From positions 1,798,001-1,862,000 of the forward strand of contig CM022378.1 of the NCBI GenBank assembly GCA_011800155.1: a stretch of DNA of 64,000 nt, given 5' to 3'. A model generated the notes under the pieces. It was not told where the DNA came from and did not search any database. It saw nothing but the letters and a program-made list of their open reading frames with translations. Origin of the DNA: Flammulina velutipes. Lineage: Eukaryota; Basidiomycota; Agaricomycetes; Agaricales; Physalacriaceae. The translations under genes were made by a program, and so were the position numbers. Shown here piece by piece: positions 47,270 through 57,730 of the stretch. The first letter of the stretch is position 1. Each line of letters starts with the position of its first letter.

Positions 47270-49796
47270 ATGCACTTCCAAATCGCTTCCATCATACTCA
47301 TTGGCCTAGGAGGAGTCCGAGCGACGAACGACTGGACAAAACCATGTTTTGACGGAGTGTGCGAGTATTCACTGCCGGATGGCGCCTCGGGGACTTCGGG
47401 ATCTCTCAAAATTGTACGTGTGTTCTTCTTCCCATCCTTCCTCACTAAACGCGGAATTGAATAGTGGGGACCCCCATCATCCATCGCAGACATCACGCCC
47501 TCAGCAGGATGGGACATCCTAGACTGCACCCCGGACGCCCTAGATCAAGAAATCCGACTCGTATGCACAGGCAACGCAGACGCCTGCGCGCGCCTCTACT
47601 CCGAAACCGACTCTGACGCCGAAGCGACGAACAAGATCGTTCGATTACCCGAAAACGTACACACCCATCCCTCCCCCCTCTTCTTTCCACCTACTAACAT
47701 ACTCCCCACCAGTGTGGCGCCCCAGCCTTCGCACGCATCGCGCGCGCCTGGATCCCGGAAGACCAAACCCTCCCACAGCGCCTCGCCAAACGACAAGAAC
47801 TCCCTCCGGTGCGCGCGCTGGCTCTCGACACGGCATTCGGCGATATCCCCGAGACGGGCAGTGAACCGGTACGCTTCGTGCTGCAAGGCGCGAACGTACC
47901 CGGCGCGGATGCGGATCTGTCTGACGTAAACGCGAATGTGAGGCGTAGTAGGATTCATGGTAACCGTATGCTGCAAGGACGGGGCTTGGGAGGGTTCATT
48001 AAGAAGGCTGTGGATAGTGCGTTTTCTTTTTCTTTTTCTGTGAGGATGAGAGGGAGGCTGATGGGGTGTTTGGGGGGTAGCGATCAAGAAGGCGCTGAAC
48101 GACGCGAATACGATCGATGCGTCTCAGAGTCTGGAGATCCCGGTGGATGTGGATGAGAAGTTCAATGTTCTGAACCAGACTATTGGGTGTGGGGTTGGTG
48201 AAGAGGGCGGGGCTGGTATTGCCGGCGGGGTTACGTTGGACGTATCAACCAAGGCGCACGCGCTGGCGAAGATCGGTGTCACAGCCATTGGAACGTTCTT
48301 CCCTCCCAATATAGAGGAGTTCGCTATCGTTGCGGATTTGGACGCGACGCTTGAGGGAGCGATTGACTTGAAGGCGAATGTTCTTGTATGTCCCCTTTCT
48401 TTTCCTTGTTTTTGAAGGTTTGTTGATTGATGGTGGATGGGTAGGGAACGCTCGAATCGGGAGATATTCCTCTGTTCTCAGTGGGCATCCCAGGGCTTGA
48501 CTTCCCTGGTATCCTCACCATCGGGCCTACGTTCGAGATCAACGCGAACGCAGTGGCGAGCCTGGACGTCCTCCTCGATCTGAGCGTCGGTGTCGTATAT
48601 AACATCGAGAAAGCTCAGTTCGTCTTCCCGCCCCAGGAAGAGGAGGGCGGGGAGAAGGGTTCGTTCACTGTTGGTGATACTCGTCAGTCCTTTCTTCTTT
48701 TTTCGCCATCGTTTACTGATAGAATGTGGATATGAAGCCCTAACACTGTCCGTGTCCCCTTCAGTCAAAGCGACGGGTACGCTGGAAGCACATATCATCC
48801 CGTCCCTCAACCTGGGCATATCTGCACTGGGCGATATCGTGGAGGCGAAGGTGTTTTTGGAGCTCGATGCGAATGCGAAGTTGATTCTTGAGTTGGAGGC
48901 TGGTGCGGATGTTGAGGTTGTTGTTGGGGATGGGGAGGCTAGTGAGTCGGTGTATGCTAGTGTGGAGGCTTCGGCGTCTGCGTACGCCAGTGTGGAGGCT
49001 TCGGCATCTGCGAGCGTAGAGGAGCATGTCTCGACGTCCGAGGAGTATATCCCGAGCTACACCAGCGTCGAGGAGGCGTATACCCAAGTCGAAGAGACGG
49101 CTGCAGCGTATAAAGTGGAGGAAACGTCAGCAGCTGCAGCATATACCAGTGTCGAAGAAGCTGCCCCAGCCTACACCAGTGTCGAAGAACCTGTCCCAGC
49201 ATATACCAGCGTTGAGGAGGCTATCCCAGCATACACCAGCGTCGAGGAGGCCGCCCCAGCCCATACCAGCATCGTCGCCGAACCCGAACACAAAGAGGAA
49301 AGCAGTTTCTTCGACGACGTAGCCAAATTCTTCGGATTCAAACGCTCCCTCGAGCTCTCTCCCAGACAAGACGTCAAAACCGAGACCAACACCACTTTTG
49401 GCGGCTGCTTCCGCATAACCACCGGCCTCGACGTCAACGTCGGCGCCGAAGGGTCCTTGTTCGCTATCTTTGACGAGAGCGTGGAACAGAATCTGTTTAG
49501 CGTTGAGTTTGAGTTGTTTGAGGTGCGCCTTCCCCTCTTTATTCCACCATCTTCTTTGTTTTGGCTCACCGGTGATGTTTGTTGTAGAAATGTTTCGGTG
49601 ACCGGGTGGAAGGGCAGGATGGAGAACAGGCGGACATCCCCAAGGATCTGACGTGCGCTGCGCCAGATTTGGCAGCGCCTGCGGTCGTTGCGGAGGAAAA
49701 TGTCGCTGCTGATGCGTTAGTCTTGCTTTAGCCTAGCGAGGAACTGGGACTAACATTTTTTGTAGCATCCTAGCGCTCGTTCCCAGCACGAAGTAA
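47270..49796 (+). CDS. secreted protein with SVEE repeats (fungal extracellular family)
   Basis: Signal peptide MHFQIASIILIGLGGVRA, then TKPCFDGVCEYSLPDG and, after a short intron, WGPPSSIADITPSAGWDILD. About seven introns. The middle resembles a widespread fungal secreted family of unknown function (DUF7223-like), with FSVGIPGLDFPGILTIGPTF and LDVLLDLSVGVVYNIEKAQ. After an acidic/Ala region comes a repetitive segment, then a Cys-containing domain (TTFGGCFRITTGLDVNVGAE) and a final intron giving the C-terminus DAILALVPSTK. About 640 aa. Probably wall-associated or secreted; the domain name is from memory of the pattern and should be checked. Confidence 0.75.
49018..49270 (+). repeat. in-frame YTSVEEAxPA minisatellite
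   Basis: 30-bp repeats inside the secreted-protein gene encoding 10-residue units: YTSVEEAAPA, YTSVEEPVPA, YTSVEEAIPA and YTSVEEAAPA in tandem, preceded by looser SVEA/SVEE units from about 48955. Acidic and threonine/serine-rich, a likely site of O-glycosylation and of length variation. Confidence 0.85.
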
Positions 49797-50275
49797 AGTG
49801 TTGTTTGTAATTTATTAGGGAAGATTGGATAATTTATTGGGACTTTCTTTACACCTTCATGAGAGCCATAAGAAGTAGACGAGGACAGGCGCAAACATGC
49901 CCAGATTCGGCTCAAATTGATTAATTCAAATTCCCACGTATTTGGGCGCTGGATGACAGGGGTCTTCCTTAAGACCACATACGCATAGACCTGAAGGTCC
50001 AACAAGTCTTTGTGCACTGTTACGCGTGTATCAACATGCAAAACAAAGATGCAAAGGAATGTTTTCCGGAATGCTAAAGGATCCTTACGCGATGCTCACG
50101 TGATAAATAAATTGAAGTGTATTCAGTTCTTTATATGGGCTTCTATCACAACTTTCACACTTGCCGCCATCGCTCCTGTACGTCGATAATCATCCTCTCA
50201 GCCATCCGAGAAGGCATGTATTCACCATAGGCATACGTGCAATTCTCCTGGAGACTGACATATCCTCCAGAAACC
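49797..50275. other. intergenic
   Basis: 3' flank of the secreted-protein gene and promoter of the F-box gene. No gene seen. Confidence 0.5.
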
Positions 50276-51922
50276 ATGAACGAGCCAGAAGCGGTTCAAC
50301 ACACCCTTCCCCTCGAGATCATCCACTTAATCCTCCACCACCACGGAAACTTTGATCGCTCCCGCCAAAAGCTTCGGCTCGTATGCAAAGAATGGGACAA
50401 ATTCATCTTGGCCACATCCAGCATGTGGGCGGACGTCGTTATCGATGAACACTCGTCGTTAGATGGGACGCTGGCCACACTAGAAAGATCACTCACCTGT
50501 CCACTCAACCTCACTGTCCTATTGCCCAATGACGATTCCTCGTACTGCGCATTCATCCCACGCATCCTCGACACTGAAGCTAACCGCATTGCGTCACTAC
50601 ACGTAAAGGGAAGGGTCGACGAATACTTCGTCTCTGCCTTGTGGTCCGCGACCCAACCCCCAATGCCGCTCCTCCATACCGTCACCCTCATAATGGATGA
50701 CACCCTCCTCCCGTACGACGAATCTGCTGTATTCTTCGAGGAAGACGACTTCCCGAATCCTTATCCGACCCTCCTGCAATGTCCATCAGATGAAGGCCGT
50801 GACGTAGCATTGGTCAATGAATGGGGGTCTAGAATGTATCCCGCATTAAATTGCGTGACCATCGTGGGTGTGCGTCTCGACTGGGCACGGTTCCCTGCCA
50901 CCAACCTTACCGAGCTCCGCCTCGTCAACCAACACGTCCGCATCGAGGGCCCGCTGGATAATCCAACGACTTACCACATAGCTGACGTCCTCCTCTTCCT
51001 ATCCCCGACACTCGAAGTCCTCGAGCTCACCGACTTCTGGTACGACTTCAACCCCAGTGTAAACAAGCACTGGGATTTGATAGAACTGTTGCAACTCAGG
51101 TCTTTGACCCTCGGGTATAGCGACCCATTGATTTCAACAGGCGCGCTCGCCGCATTCCTCGAAGTACTCACAACCCGCGATCTAACAGAGCTCACCGTGA
51201 CGAACAGACGCGTCATGTCCGCTCTCCAGACGATTCCACGTGAACCATCCAAGATACAAGGCATCATTAACGCTGCTAAGAGCATTGACGATGACCTGCT
51301 CTACCAAATGATCTCATGGGGCTGGATCGCCAAGATTGAAAAGCTCACCTTGAACTGCGTCGTGTTCAGCGGCGACTTCAGGGATATGTCGCCCAGCAGT
51401 GTCTTGCGCTATGAGTTTTCCGACGAAGAATACGAAGTCGACGACCCGAACGTCCCTACCGACGATCCCAAGCTCCCATTCACATTAGGCTTCATCCGAG
51501 CGCTCGAGTCGCTGAAGCATCTCAGCATCTGGGACCCAACGGGGCATTTCCTCTATTTCGCGAATTATCCAATCATGTATGAGTCGACGCCTCCGTATGC
51601 GCTGTTTAACCTCTCCACACTGGAGACGCTGAGGATCCATTCACCAAATTGGTTCGTGGTGTCGGCTTTCCTGCAGTATAGGAAGAGGATCCAGCCGGAA
51701 TTGGAGGTGGATGTGCATCCTGGGACAAAGAGGCGGATAGTGACTTGTACGTGTCATTCCGAGTTTGAGTTTGGGCCGATAGCGAGTTCGAGCGTCGAGG
51801 AAGAGGTGGATGAGATGGTGGATGGGTGGTACGAGGTCGTCAAGGGATGGCCTGAGCTGACTCTCAGAGAAGTTGTCAGGCGTTGGCAGAAGTTGGAGAG
51901 TGAGCACTTGGGTTCGGCTTGA
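50276..51922 (+). CDS. F-box/LRR-type protein, paralogue 2
   Basis: Single exon; 548 aa from the ATG at 50276 (an upstream in-frame ATG at 50237 would add 13 residues but aligns with nothing in the paralogue). F-box LPLEIIHLILHHHGNF and KLRLVCKEWDKFILATSSMW, then LTELRLVNQHVRIEG, LEVLELTDFWYDF, and the C-terminal MVDGWYEVVKGWPE. Paralogue of 42413-44077 on the opposite strand. Confidence 0.82.
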   Translation: MNEPEAVQHTLPLEIIHLILHHHGNFDRSRQKLRLVCKEWDKFILATSSMWADVVIDEHSSLDGTLATLERSLTCPLNLTVLLPNDDSSYCAFIPRILDTEANRIASLHVKGRVDEYFVSALWSATQPPMPLLHTVTLIMDDTLLPYDESAVFFEEDDFPNPYPTLLQCPSDEGRDVALVNEWGSRMYPALNCVTIVGVRLDWARFPATNLTELRLVNQHVRIEGPLDNPTTYHIADVLLFLSPTLEVLELTDFWYDFNPSVNKHWDLIELLQLRSLTLGYSDPLISTGALAAFLEVLTTRDLTELTVTNRRVMSALQTIPREPSKIQGIINAAKSIDDDLLYQMISWGWIAKIEKLTLNCVVFSGDFRDMSPSSVLRYEFSDEEYEVDDPNVPTDDPKLPFTLGFIRALESLKHLSIWDPTGHFLYFANYPIMYESTPPYALFNLSTLETLRIHSPNWFVVSAFLQYRKRIQPELEVDVHPGTKRRIVTCTCHSEFEFGPIASSSVEEEVDEMVDGWYEVVKGWPELTLREVVRRWQKLESEHLGSA

Positions 51923-52089
51923 TCAGAAGGCAAGGGGGATTCGGATAGGACGAAGAGGAGATTGATGTACAACACGATTAAGTAGCTATAGCAGCCTAGG
52001 AGCGATGTCAATGAGAATTTGAGCTTCTTCAATAAGTAACGAACCATATCTGCAATCGTCAGATGCCTTTCCACATCCCGAACCGCGAC
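51923..52089. other. intergenic
   Basis: No gene seen. Confidence 0.4.
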
Positions 52090-52936
52090 AGACTTGAAGC
52101 ACTCAAACTTCCTCCAAGTGTGGCCTTCATCCTTTTCGCCGACCCGGTCGCTGGAACGAAGGGTCGGCGCGTGTCAAGGGGAGGCCGTACATCGTCCAAG
52201 GAGTGAGGGAGCAGCCCTTCCCTATGACGACAGGATCCTAAAAGAGGCGGTACTTCGTTCTTCAAGCTGTAACATGTGCGAGAGGACGAGAGAGAGCGCG
52301 CGATTCCAGTGTCCCGAAATTTCTGTCCCCCTCAAAGATTTCGTCCTGGGCACGTCAACCGAGGATCTGTAGTCTCGCGATTTGTTTCTGTTCTCCTCAA
52401 AGATTTCGTCCTGGCAAGTGGAGCACGTTTTTGCATCTCCATGCATCGTCTCTTTCTCTGTCCCGATATTCTTGGAGGGCCAGGTCAGGTTCGGTTCTAC
52501 TCGGAAGGGGAGGGAGAGAGGTCAGGTCGTGCATGAAGTTATCGTATACGGCGCCGTAGTTGAAGCGTGGGGCGGAGCGTGGAGGGCGAGGTGAGTAGTT
52601 GTGTGCGAGGGGATGAGCGTCGTGGGTAGACCTGCAGAGGGATGGTTAGGATGGAGGAGAGGGAGGGGAGGGGACGAGTGCCGATGCGTGGGCTCAGTGG
52701 AGGGAGCATCGTCATGGTGGTAGATGGTAGAGATTGGTATGACGGTCCGGGCGGTCCGGGTTCGCGCTAGAGAAAGGATGTGCGGTGTGTTACATTAGCC
52801 AACCGTGAACTTCCCCAGGTGGTCGGTTGACTATCAAAGAGAAAACTACCGCCCCTCATGGGGACCTCCAGTATGACCTGCACTCCAGTCTGTTGCTCCC
52901 ACTGTGTGTGGCGTTATGATGTTCTGCGTAAGCACT
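52090..52936 (+). repeat. left arm of inverted repeat around the Rab-like gene, with SMP-30 5' remnant
   Basis: Reverse-complement similarity to 54340-54830. Clear anchors are CCTCCAGTATGACCTGCAC (52865-52885) and TTCTGCGTAAGCAC just before the tRNA. Near 52690-52730 the minus strand retains the ATGGTGGTAGATGGTAGAGA context that precedes the SMP-30 start at 57110, so a broken SMP-30 5' end is embedded. No intact gene. Confidence 0.7.
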
Positions 52937-53033
52937 GGGGGCATAGCTCAGTTGGGAGAGCAACAGACTGAAGTTCATCGTACTTATATGTGATTGATTC
53001 TGGAGGTCCCCAGTTCAATCCTGGGTGCCCCCA
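52937..53033 (+). tRNA. tRNA-Phe(GAA) with 24-nt intron
   Basis: Acceptor GGGGGCA / TGCCCCC with discriminator A, D-arm GCTC...GAGC, anticodon loop CTGAAG, T-arm CCCAG-TTCAATC-CTGGG. The intron (52974-52997) sits after position 37, the canonical site. Anticodon stem has an A27-G43 mismatch, the same in all copies. Exons are identical to those of the four other intact tRNA-Phe genes. Confidence 0.9.
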
Positions 53034-53099
53034 CTGCCAACGCATACAACCACTTTTTGATGCGGGCCGATCATCCGTCTCTTGACGACGACGACGACG

Positions 53100-54143
53100 A
53101 TGGACTCGACGGCCGCAACCACAGTTAAGGTGGTGATAGTCGGCTCGTCGGGGGTGGGAAAGACGAGTTTGCGGCATCAGGTGCGTTTATCCTTTTACCC
53201 TCTTACATTTTGAAGATGAAGGGAATGGACTGGACATGTAGTACACGACCCAACGCTTCTCCCCCTCCTACCGCGCTACCATCGGCGCCGACTTTGTGTG
53301 CAAGACTGTTCTCGTTCCTTCCCCACTATCTCCGTCGACGGTGGCGGTGACGCTGCAAATCTGGGACACAGCGGGGCAGGAGAGGTTCTCCTCCCTCTCT
53401 GCTGCGTTCTTCCGCGGGGCGGATGCTGTGGTTATCGTTTATGACGCGTCTGGGGAGGGGGCGGGGGTGGGAGGAGGATGTGAGAAGGTGGTGGGGGGTT
53501 TTTCTTGAAGGTGCTGGGTGGGGGGAGGAGGGGAGGGGGGTATGTGGTTGTTGTGGGGAATAAGGCGGATTGGTTGGGGGAGGGTGGGAGTGGGAGGGGT
53601 CAAGGGAGGGAGGGGGACGTGTTCGTTGCGCGGTTGTTAGGCGTCGACTTGCCTCCGCCTCCGCCTCCGGACGTAGGAGAGGAGGACATGCAATATGGGA
53701 CGGTGTCGACCATCTACCATACGCCCTCCTCGTCATTCGCCAGTTCGTCGTGGTTTACTACGCGCTCGCACGCGACATCGGACTCGAACACGAGCTCGAT
53801 ACGCTCCCGGCTGAGCGTGGATACCATTACGCCTGGGATATACCGAGCGCAACATCCGCCTACCCACCAACGGCATACCTCTTCCTCATCTTCACAGCAT
53901 ACGCGTTCCCCGTCAAGTTCCCGACACCGACATACCCGCTCCTCCTCACCTCCCCCACTCCCATTCCCCCACGTCCTCACCTCCGCCAAGACCGGCGTAG
54001 GCGTCGCAGAGGTCTTCGACGCCATAGCCCTCTGGGCCGTCCATCACCAAAATCCAACCCAAGACGATGAATGGGAGAGGACAGGGAGTGGTATCCTGCA
54101 CCTCGAGGATCCGAATACGAATCCGGGGAGTCGATGTTGTTGA
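53100..54143 (+). CDS. Rab-like small GTPase with long Ser-rich insertion; frame broken
   Basis: GTP-binding motifs in order: G1 [12 protein letters not shown], switch [10 protein letters not shown] (after a short intron ending CATGTAG), G3 WDTAGQERF with [14 protein letters not shown]4 [11 protein letters not shown]5 [16 protein letters not shown]. The C-terminus SRCC ends in a double cysteine, fitting geranylgeranylation of Rab proteins. The frame breaks at 53505 in a G/T homopolymer run between G3 and G4: the first part stops at a TGA there, and the second part is open from about 53490. One base would reconcile them, so this is a sequencing slip, an unseen intron or a genuine lesion. Between G4 and G5 lies ~125 residues of Ser/Pro/His-rich sequence absent from ordinary Rabs. 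Confidence 0.7.
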
Positions 54144-54275
54144 TTCGTTTTATATACCATATTACATAGGGATGGGCGGTTTTTATTACTATGCTTATTC
54201 GATATCCATGTAACCTGAGATTGAACGATCCTTGCAAAAATGTGAACAACCGGCAAAAATATTTGATGAGGAATA

Positions 54276-54339
54276 TGGGGGCACCCAGTATATGATCGCT
54301 GACTTCAGTCTGTTGCTCTCCCAACTGAGCTATGCCCCC
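54276..54339 (-). pseudogene. truncated tRNA-Phe
   Basis: 5' half intact through CAGACTGAAG and the 3' end (CTGGGTGCCCCCA) present, but the anticodon 3' stem, variable loop and 5' T-stem are missing. 64 nt. Cannot fold as a tRNA. Confidence 0.85.
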
Positions 54340-54830
54340 GGTGCTTACGCAGAACATGATAACGCCACACACAGCGGGAGTAACAGACTGACGTGCAGGT
54401 CATACTGGAGGTCCCCATACGGGGCTGTAGTTTTCTTTTTGATAGTCAACCGAAAGCTCTCGTCGTTAATGTTCGTTCACCGCACGGCAATTCTCTAGCG
54501 CGAACCCCGGGCCGACGCATAAATCTCTACCATATACCACCACGACGATGCTCCCTCCCCCGATCTCCTCCCCGCTCCTCGCAGGGCCCACGCGTCGCCC
54601 GACCTACCCCTCGCTGACGGCGCTGGGTACAGGCAGCTCCAGAGCGCCGTAGCTGCTCCCTCCCCCCGTTCCAACGGCGACGCTCCAAGAATATCGGGAC
54701 GGGACGGAGCAAAAGACGATGAATAGGAGTGAATAGGGCAGTCGAAGTCGGATCCAACACCAAAGACGAACACTGGAGACGTGCCAGGACGAAATGTTCG
54801 AGGAGAACAGACCGAGCAAACGACAAAGGA
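54340..54830 (-). repeat. right arm of inverted repeat around the Rab-like gene
   Basis: Mirror image of 52090-52936. It carries the GTGCTTACGCAGAACAT and GTGCAGGTCATACTGGAGG anchors, plus a second broken SMP-30 5' region near 54520-54700 (CCACCACGACGATGCTCCCT). Confidence 0.7.
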
Positions 54831-55264
54831 GCGATGCATTCGTCGTGCAGCTATTAGTATTGGGCTTCGACTTGCCTGACCCGGAAGAAGATTCGGACGG
54901 GAGGACTACGACCATCTTTGGTTGTTCGATACACTCCTCCTTGCACTACTATCTAGATCTCGTCATCGCCTACTGTATCGCCTATCTCACTTGCGCGATG
55001 CCCTACGGCTCATCGCTGGCCGCGCTTAAGCTCCAGACTAAGCATATCGGAAGACATCTGCTATACTCCCATGGCGCTTCGTTTCCGCTTTTTCCGGACG
55101 TGACGGGGGAATTGGCATAGCTTTGGGGCGGACGATGTTGACGAGCCATCCTCTAGCGGTGACCCGCGGGGCAGGGGGTGTTATCCTCATTTTCGGAGGC
55201 GGGAGAGAGAAGGGGGATGGGGATTTGAGAGGGAATCTGTCGACGTGGGCATTTGTCTTTCACC
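54831..55264 (+). other. possible Rab-insert remnant, otherwise intergenic
   Basis: A frame at 54794-55120 has LLVLGFDLPDPEEDSDG, which loosely recalls [20 protein letters not shown] of the Rab-like gene at about 53645, and DLVIAYCIAYLTCA. This may be a decayed duplicate. No gene is claimed. Confidence 0.3.
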
Positions 55265-55440
55265 ATATACAGTGACATGTTCTTCTGTAATCATATCCCA
55301 TGTAATCCTTGCGAAACAAAATGCAGACTGCCATAGGACAAGTGGAGGCAACTAGGATCGAACTAGTGTCCTTCCGGAGCTCTACCAACTGAGCTATGCC
55401 TCCTTGAGTGGGTGGGAGTGGTGTTACCGACATAAGATCC
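55265..55440. repeat. left arm of inverted repeat around SMP-30
   Basis: Reverse complement of 57540-57730 over the tRNA-like element and both flanks; anchors are GTAATCCTTGCGAAACAAAA and GCCATAGGACAAGTGGAGGC. Confidence 0.75.
55343..55403 (-). pseudogene. tRNA-like element lacking the anticodon arm
   Basis: Acceptor GGAGGCA / TGCCTCC, D-arm GCTCAGTTGGTAGAGC and T-arm ACTAG-TTCGATC-CTAGT are intact and pair. Between them is only TCCGGAAGGAC, so there is no anticodon stem-loop. Its mirror copy at 57585 has 10 more bases here. Confidence 0.75.
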
Positions 55441-55560
55441 AACCCTCGCATCTTCGTGAATGGTGTTGAACGTCGCTTACATGAAGGATTGACGACGAGC
55501 CAAGGAAGATGGCAAGAGAAGAGTACTTGGGAGTGTCCCGTCAAAAACGTCCTCGATATA

Positions 55561-55616
55561 GTGCACCCAGGGTTGAACTGGGAACCTCCAGAAGACCACT
55601 GACTTCGAGCTATGCC
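55561..55616 (-). pseudogene. decayed tRNA-Phe fragment
   Basis: Minus strand has GCATAGCTC, then TTCTGGAGGTTCCCAGTTCA and CCCTGGGTGCAC; the D-arm/anticodon region is scrambled. Confidence 0.6.
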
Positions 55617-56087
55617 GGCAAGACAGTGTGGCGCCGCAGTCCATTGTCGGAACGGAATGGCAAACACGGAATTGAATATGATGGTTCATTCTGCGTATGA
55701 CAGGGAGAAGACGATCCTACCTACCCCGCTCCTCGCTGTTGGATGCACAAACGCGTCGGCAGTGCCACCTCTTCTTACAGCGCGGTATGGAAACAGTAAC
55801 TTAAGCCATGATTGAGTCGATGATATCTGTAGGTTAGCAGAGGAAGAAGGGAGCTGATAATTAGTTAGTTAACTTCTTGTACTTCCGCCGTGGACACTGC
55901 TTGCAAGCCTGGCGCCTAGATACATGTTGACGTTTGAGCTCAGATGGTACGACAAACTGGAAGACATGTAGATGGTAGAAGGATATTCTATACTGTTGCG
56001 TGAGCGAGAAACGGTCGACAAGATAATCTGACGAGGCTTACCACAATGTATATTACATAGATTTGCAGCGAGCACTTGCACATACAT
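55617..56087. other. intergenic
   Basis: No gene seen between the tRNA fragment and the SMP-30 stop codon. Confidence 0.4.
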
Positions 56088-57110
56088 TCATACAGATAAT
56101 CCCCCTTTAAACATCCCTCTTACGGCGCCAATATACGCGCCCTCCAAATCCAACGTGAACAGATGACCCGACTGTGGATACCTCGCCTGGATCTCCTCGT
56201 CGCCACAATGCGCCGACGTAATATACAACTGATCATTCTTCGGACCTGTCTCTCATGAACAAACACGCTCAAAAAGAACAAGAACAAGAACACTCACCCC
56301 CAAAACAACACGCAGTAACCCTCCAAACCCCCGGAACGCTCACCACAAAATCCACCTCTCCCCCCGGCGTAAACCGTACAATACACGAGCCCTCCCACCT
56401 CGCACTCCACACCCCTCCCTCCATATCCACACACAACCCATCGCACGTCCCCGGGAGCCCCGACGCGTCCACAAATACCCTCCGATTCGCCACCCTCCCC
56501 GACGCGACATCATAATCATACGCATATATAATGTTATTCCGCGAATCCGTAAAATACAGCGTACGCTCATCGGGCGTCCACCCCAGTCCGTTCGAGTCGG
56601 TGAATGGTCCGGGGTCGACGAGGCTGACAGAGGAGGGGGAGGAAGGGGAGAAGGAGTAGAGCTCTCCAGGCCCGTGAGCGTCGTACATGGTCCCAGCAAA
56701 GAACCGCCCCGCGCTATCGCAGGCGCCGTCGTTGAAGCGCGAGGTGGGGCGTAAAGCGGGGGAGGGAAGCGCCAGATAGGTGAGGGTGTCGTCTCGCAGC
56801 AGCCCGAACCCGCGTTGGGCTGCGCATGCGAGGATGGAGGGATCTGCAGCGTGCAGGGCGAGGCATGTTATCATCTCGGGGTAGGTGGTGTGTGAGAGGG
56901 AGAGGGTCGTGGGGTCGAGGTGGTAGACCTGCGGAGACGTGTTAGGATGAGGGAAAGGAAGGGGAGGAGACGTACCTTCCTCTCGAGGATGTCGACGAAA
57001 TGCAGGATGCCGACGCGTGGGTCGTAGATTGGCCCTTCCCCCAACGTGCATCCAACAGCGAGGAGAGGGGAGGTGATCGTGTATCGCGGAGGAGGGAGGG
57101 CTAGGACCAT
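56088..57110 (-). CDS. SMP-30/gluconolactonase/LRE-like protein
   Basis: Six-bladed beta-propeller lactonase family (metal-dependent hydrolysis of sugar lactones). Three exons: MVLALPPPRYTITSPLLAVG...LGEGPIYDPRVGILHFVDI with the metal-ligand Glu; then, after an intron with GTACGTCTCC donor, VYHLDPTTLSLS, RFNDGACDSAGRFFAGTMYD (Asn ligand region), DSNGLGWTPDERTLYFTDS (Asn/Asp ligands), DGLCVDMEGGVWSARW; then a last exon after a GTGAGT donor with NDQLYITSAHCGDEE and GHLFTLDLEGAYIGAV. About 300 aa, full-length. It is the only intact copy; three broken 5' remnants lie near 52.7, 54.6 and 59.2-59.6 kb, each beside a tRNA-Phe. Confidence 0.9.
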
Positions 57111-57303
57111 CGTCGTGGTGGTAGATGGGAGAGATTAATGATACGGACCGAGCGGACCGTCTTCTGTCGCGTGCCCTGTCCTAAAGCCTAAAGGCATTGC
57201 TATAGATAGATATCGGCTAACAATAGACTGATGACTTGAATCCGGAGGGCCCAAACGCATACGTTATCGTACATTAGCGCCACACTGTGTTGCCGACACC
57301 TGC

Positions 57304-57386
57304 GGGGGCATAGCTCAGTTGGGAGAGCAACAGACTGAAGTCAAGCCGTCTTCTGGAGGTCCCCAGTTCAATCCTGGGTGCCCCCA
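57304..57386 (+). tRNA. tRNA-Phe(GAA) with 10-nt intron
   Basis: Exons identical to 52937; intron 57341-57350 after position 37. It starts 194 bp from the SMP-30 ATG, divergent. Confidence 0.9.
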
Positions 57387-57539
57387 CTATCATACCAATT
57401 TCTCTCCTTTTTCACCGACGTGTGGTTCTGCAAGGATCTTTCCCTGTGTATGAACCAATGAAAGCATCGTCGGATGTATCTCTTTCGTCATAGAGACATT
57501 CAATACCATACCTTTTACGCTGAGGCAGTTAACTTGGAC

Positions 57540-57730
57540 TCGGGAGTGCTTTCATCCCGTGTTGGTAATGCCACTCACACCACAGGAGGCATAGCTCAGC
57601 TGGTAGAGCTCCGGAGTATTTCGGAAGGACACTAGTTCGATCCTAGTTGCCTCCACTTGTCCTATGGCAGTCGGTATTTTGTTTCGCAAGGATTACATGG
57701 GATACGATAAGCATTGTAAGAAGAACAGGT
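57540..57730. repeat. right arm of inverted repeat around SMP-30
   Basis: Mirror of 55265-55440; anchors CCACTTGTCCTATGGCAGTC and TTTCGCAAGGATTACATGG. Confidence 0.75.
57585..57655 (+). pseudogene. tRNA-like element with abnormal anticodon arm
   Basis: Same acceptor, D-arm and T-arm as the 55343 element. The anticodon region TCCG-GAGTATTT-CGGA folds with a four-pair stem and no standard seven-base loop, so no anticodon can be assigned. Could be a tRNA with lost bases or a tRNA-derived repeat. Confidence 0.55.

Noticed and set aside
53570..54070. 166-aa alternative frame over the Rab insertion with hydrophobic stretches
   Set aside because: The overlapping frame carries [14 protein letters not shown] and the terminal CC, so this one is a shadow.
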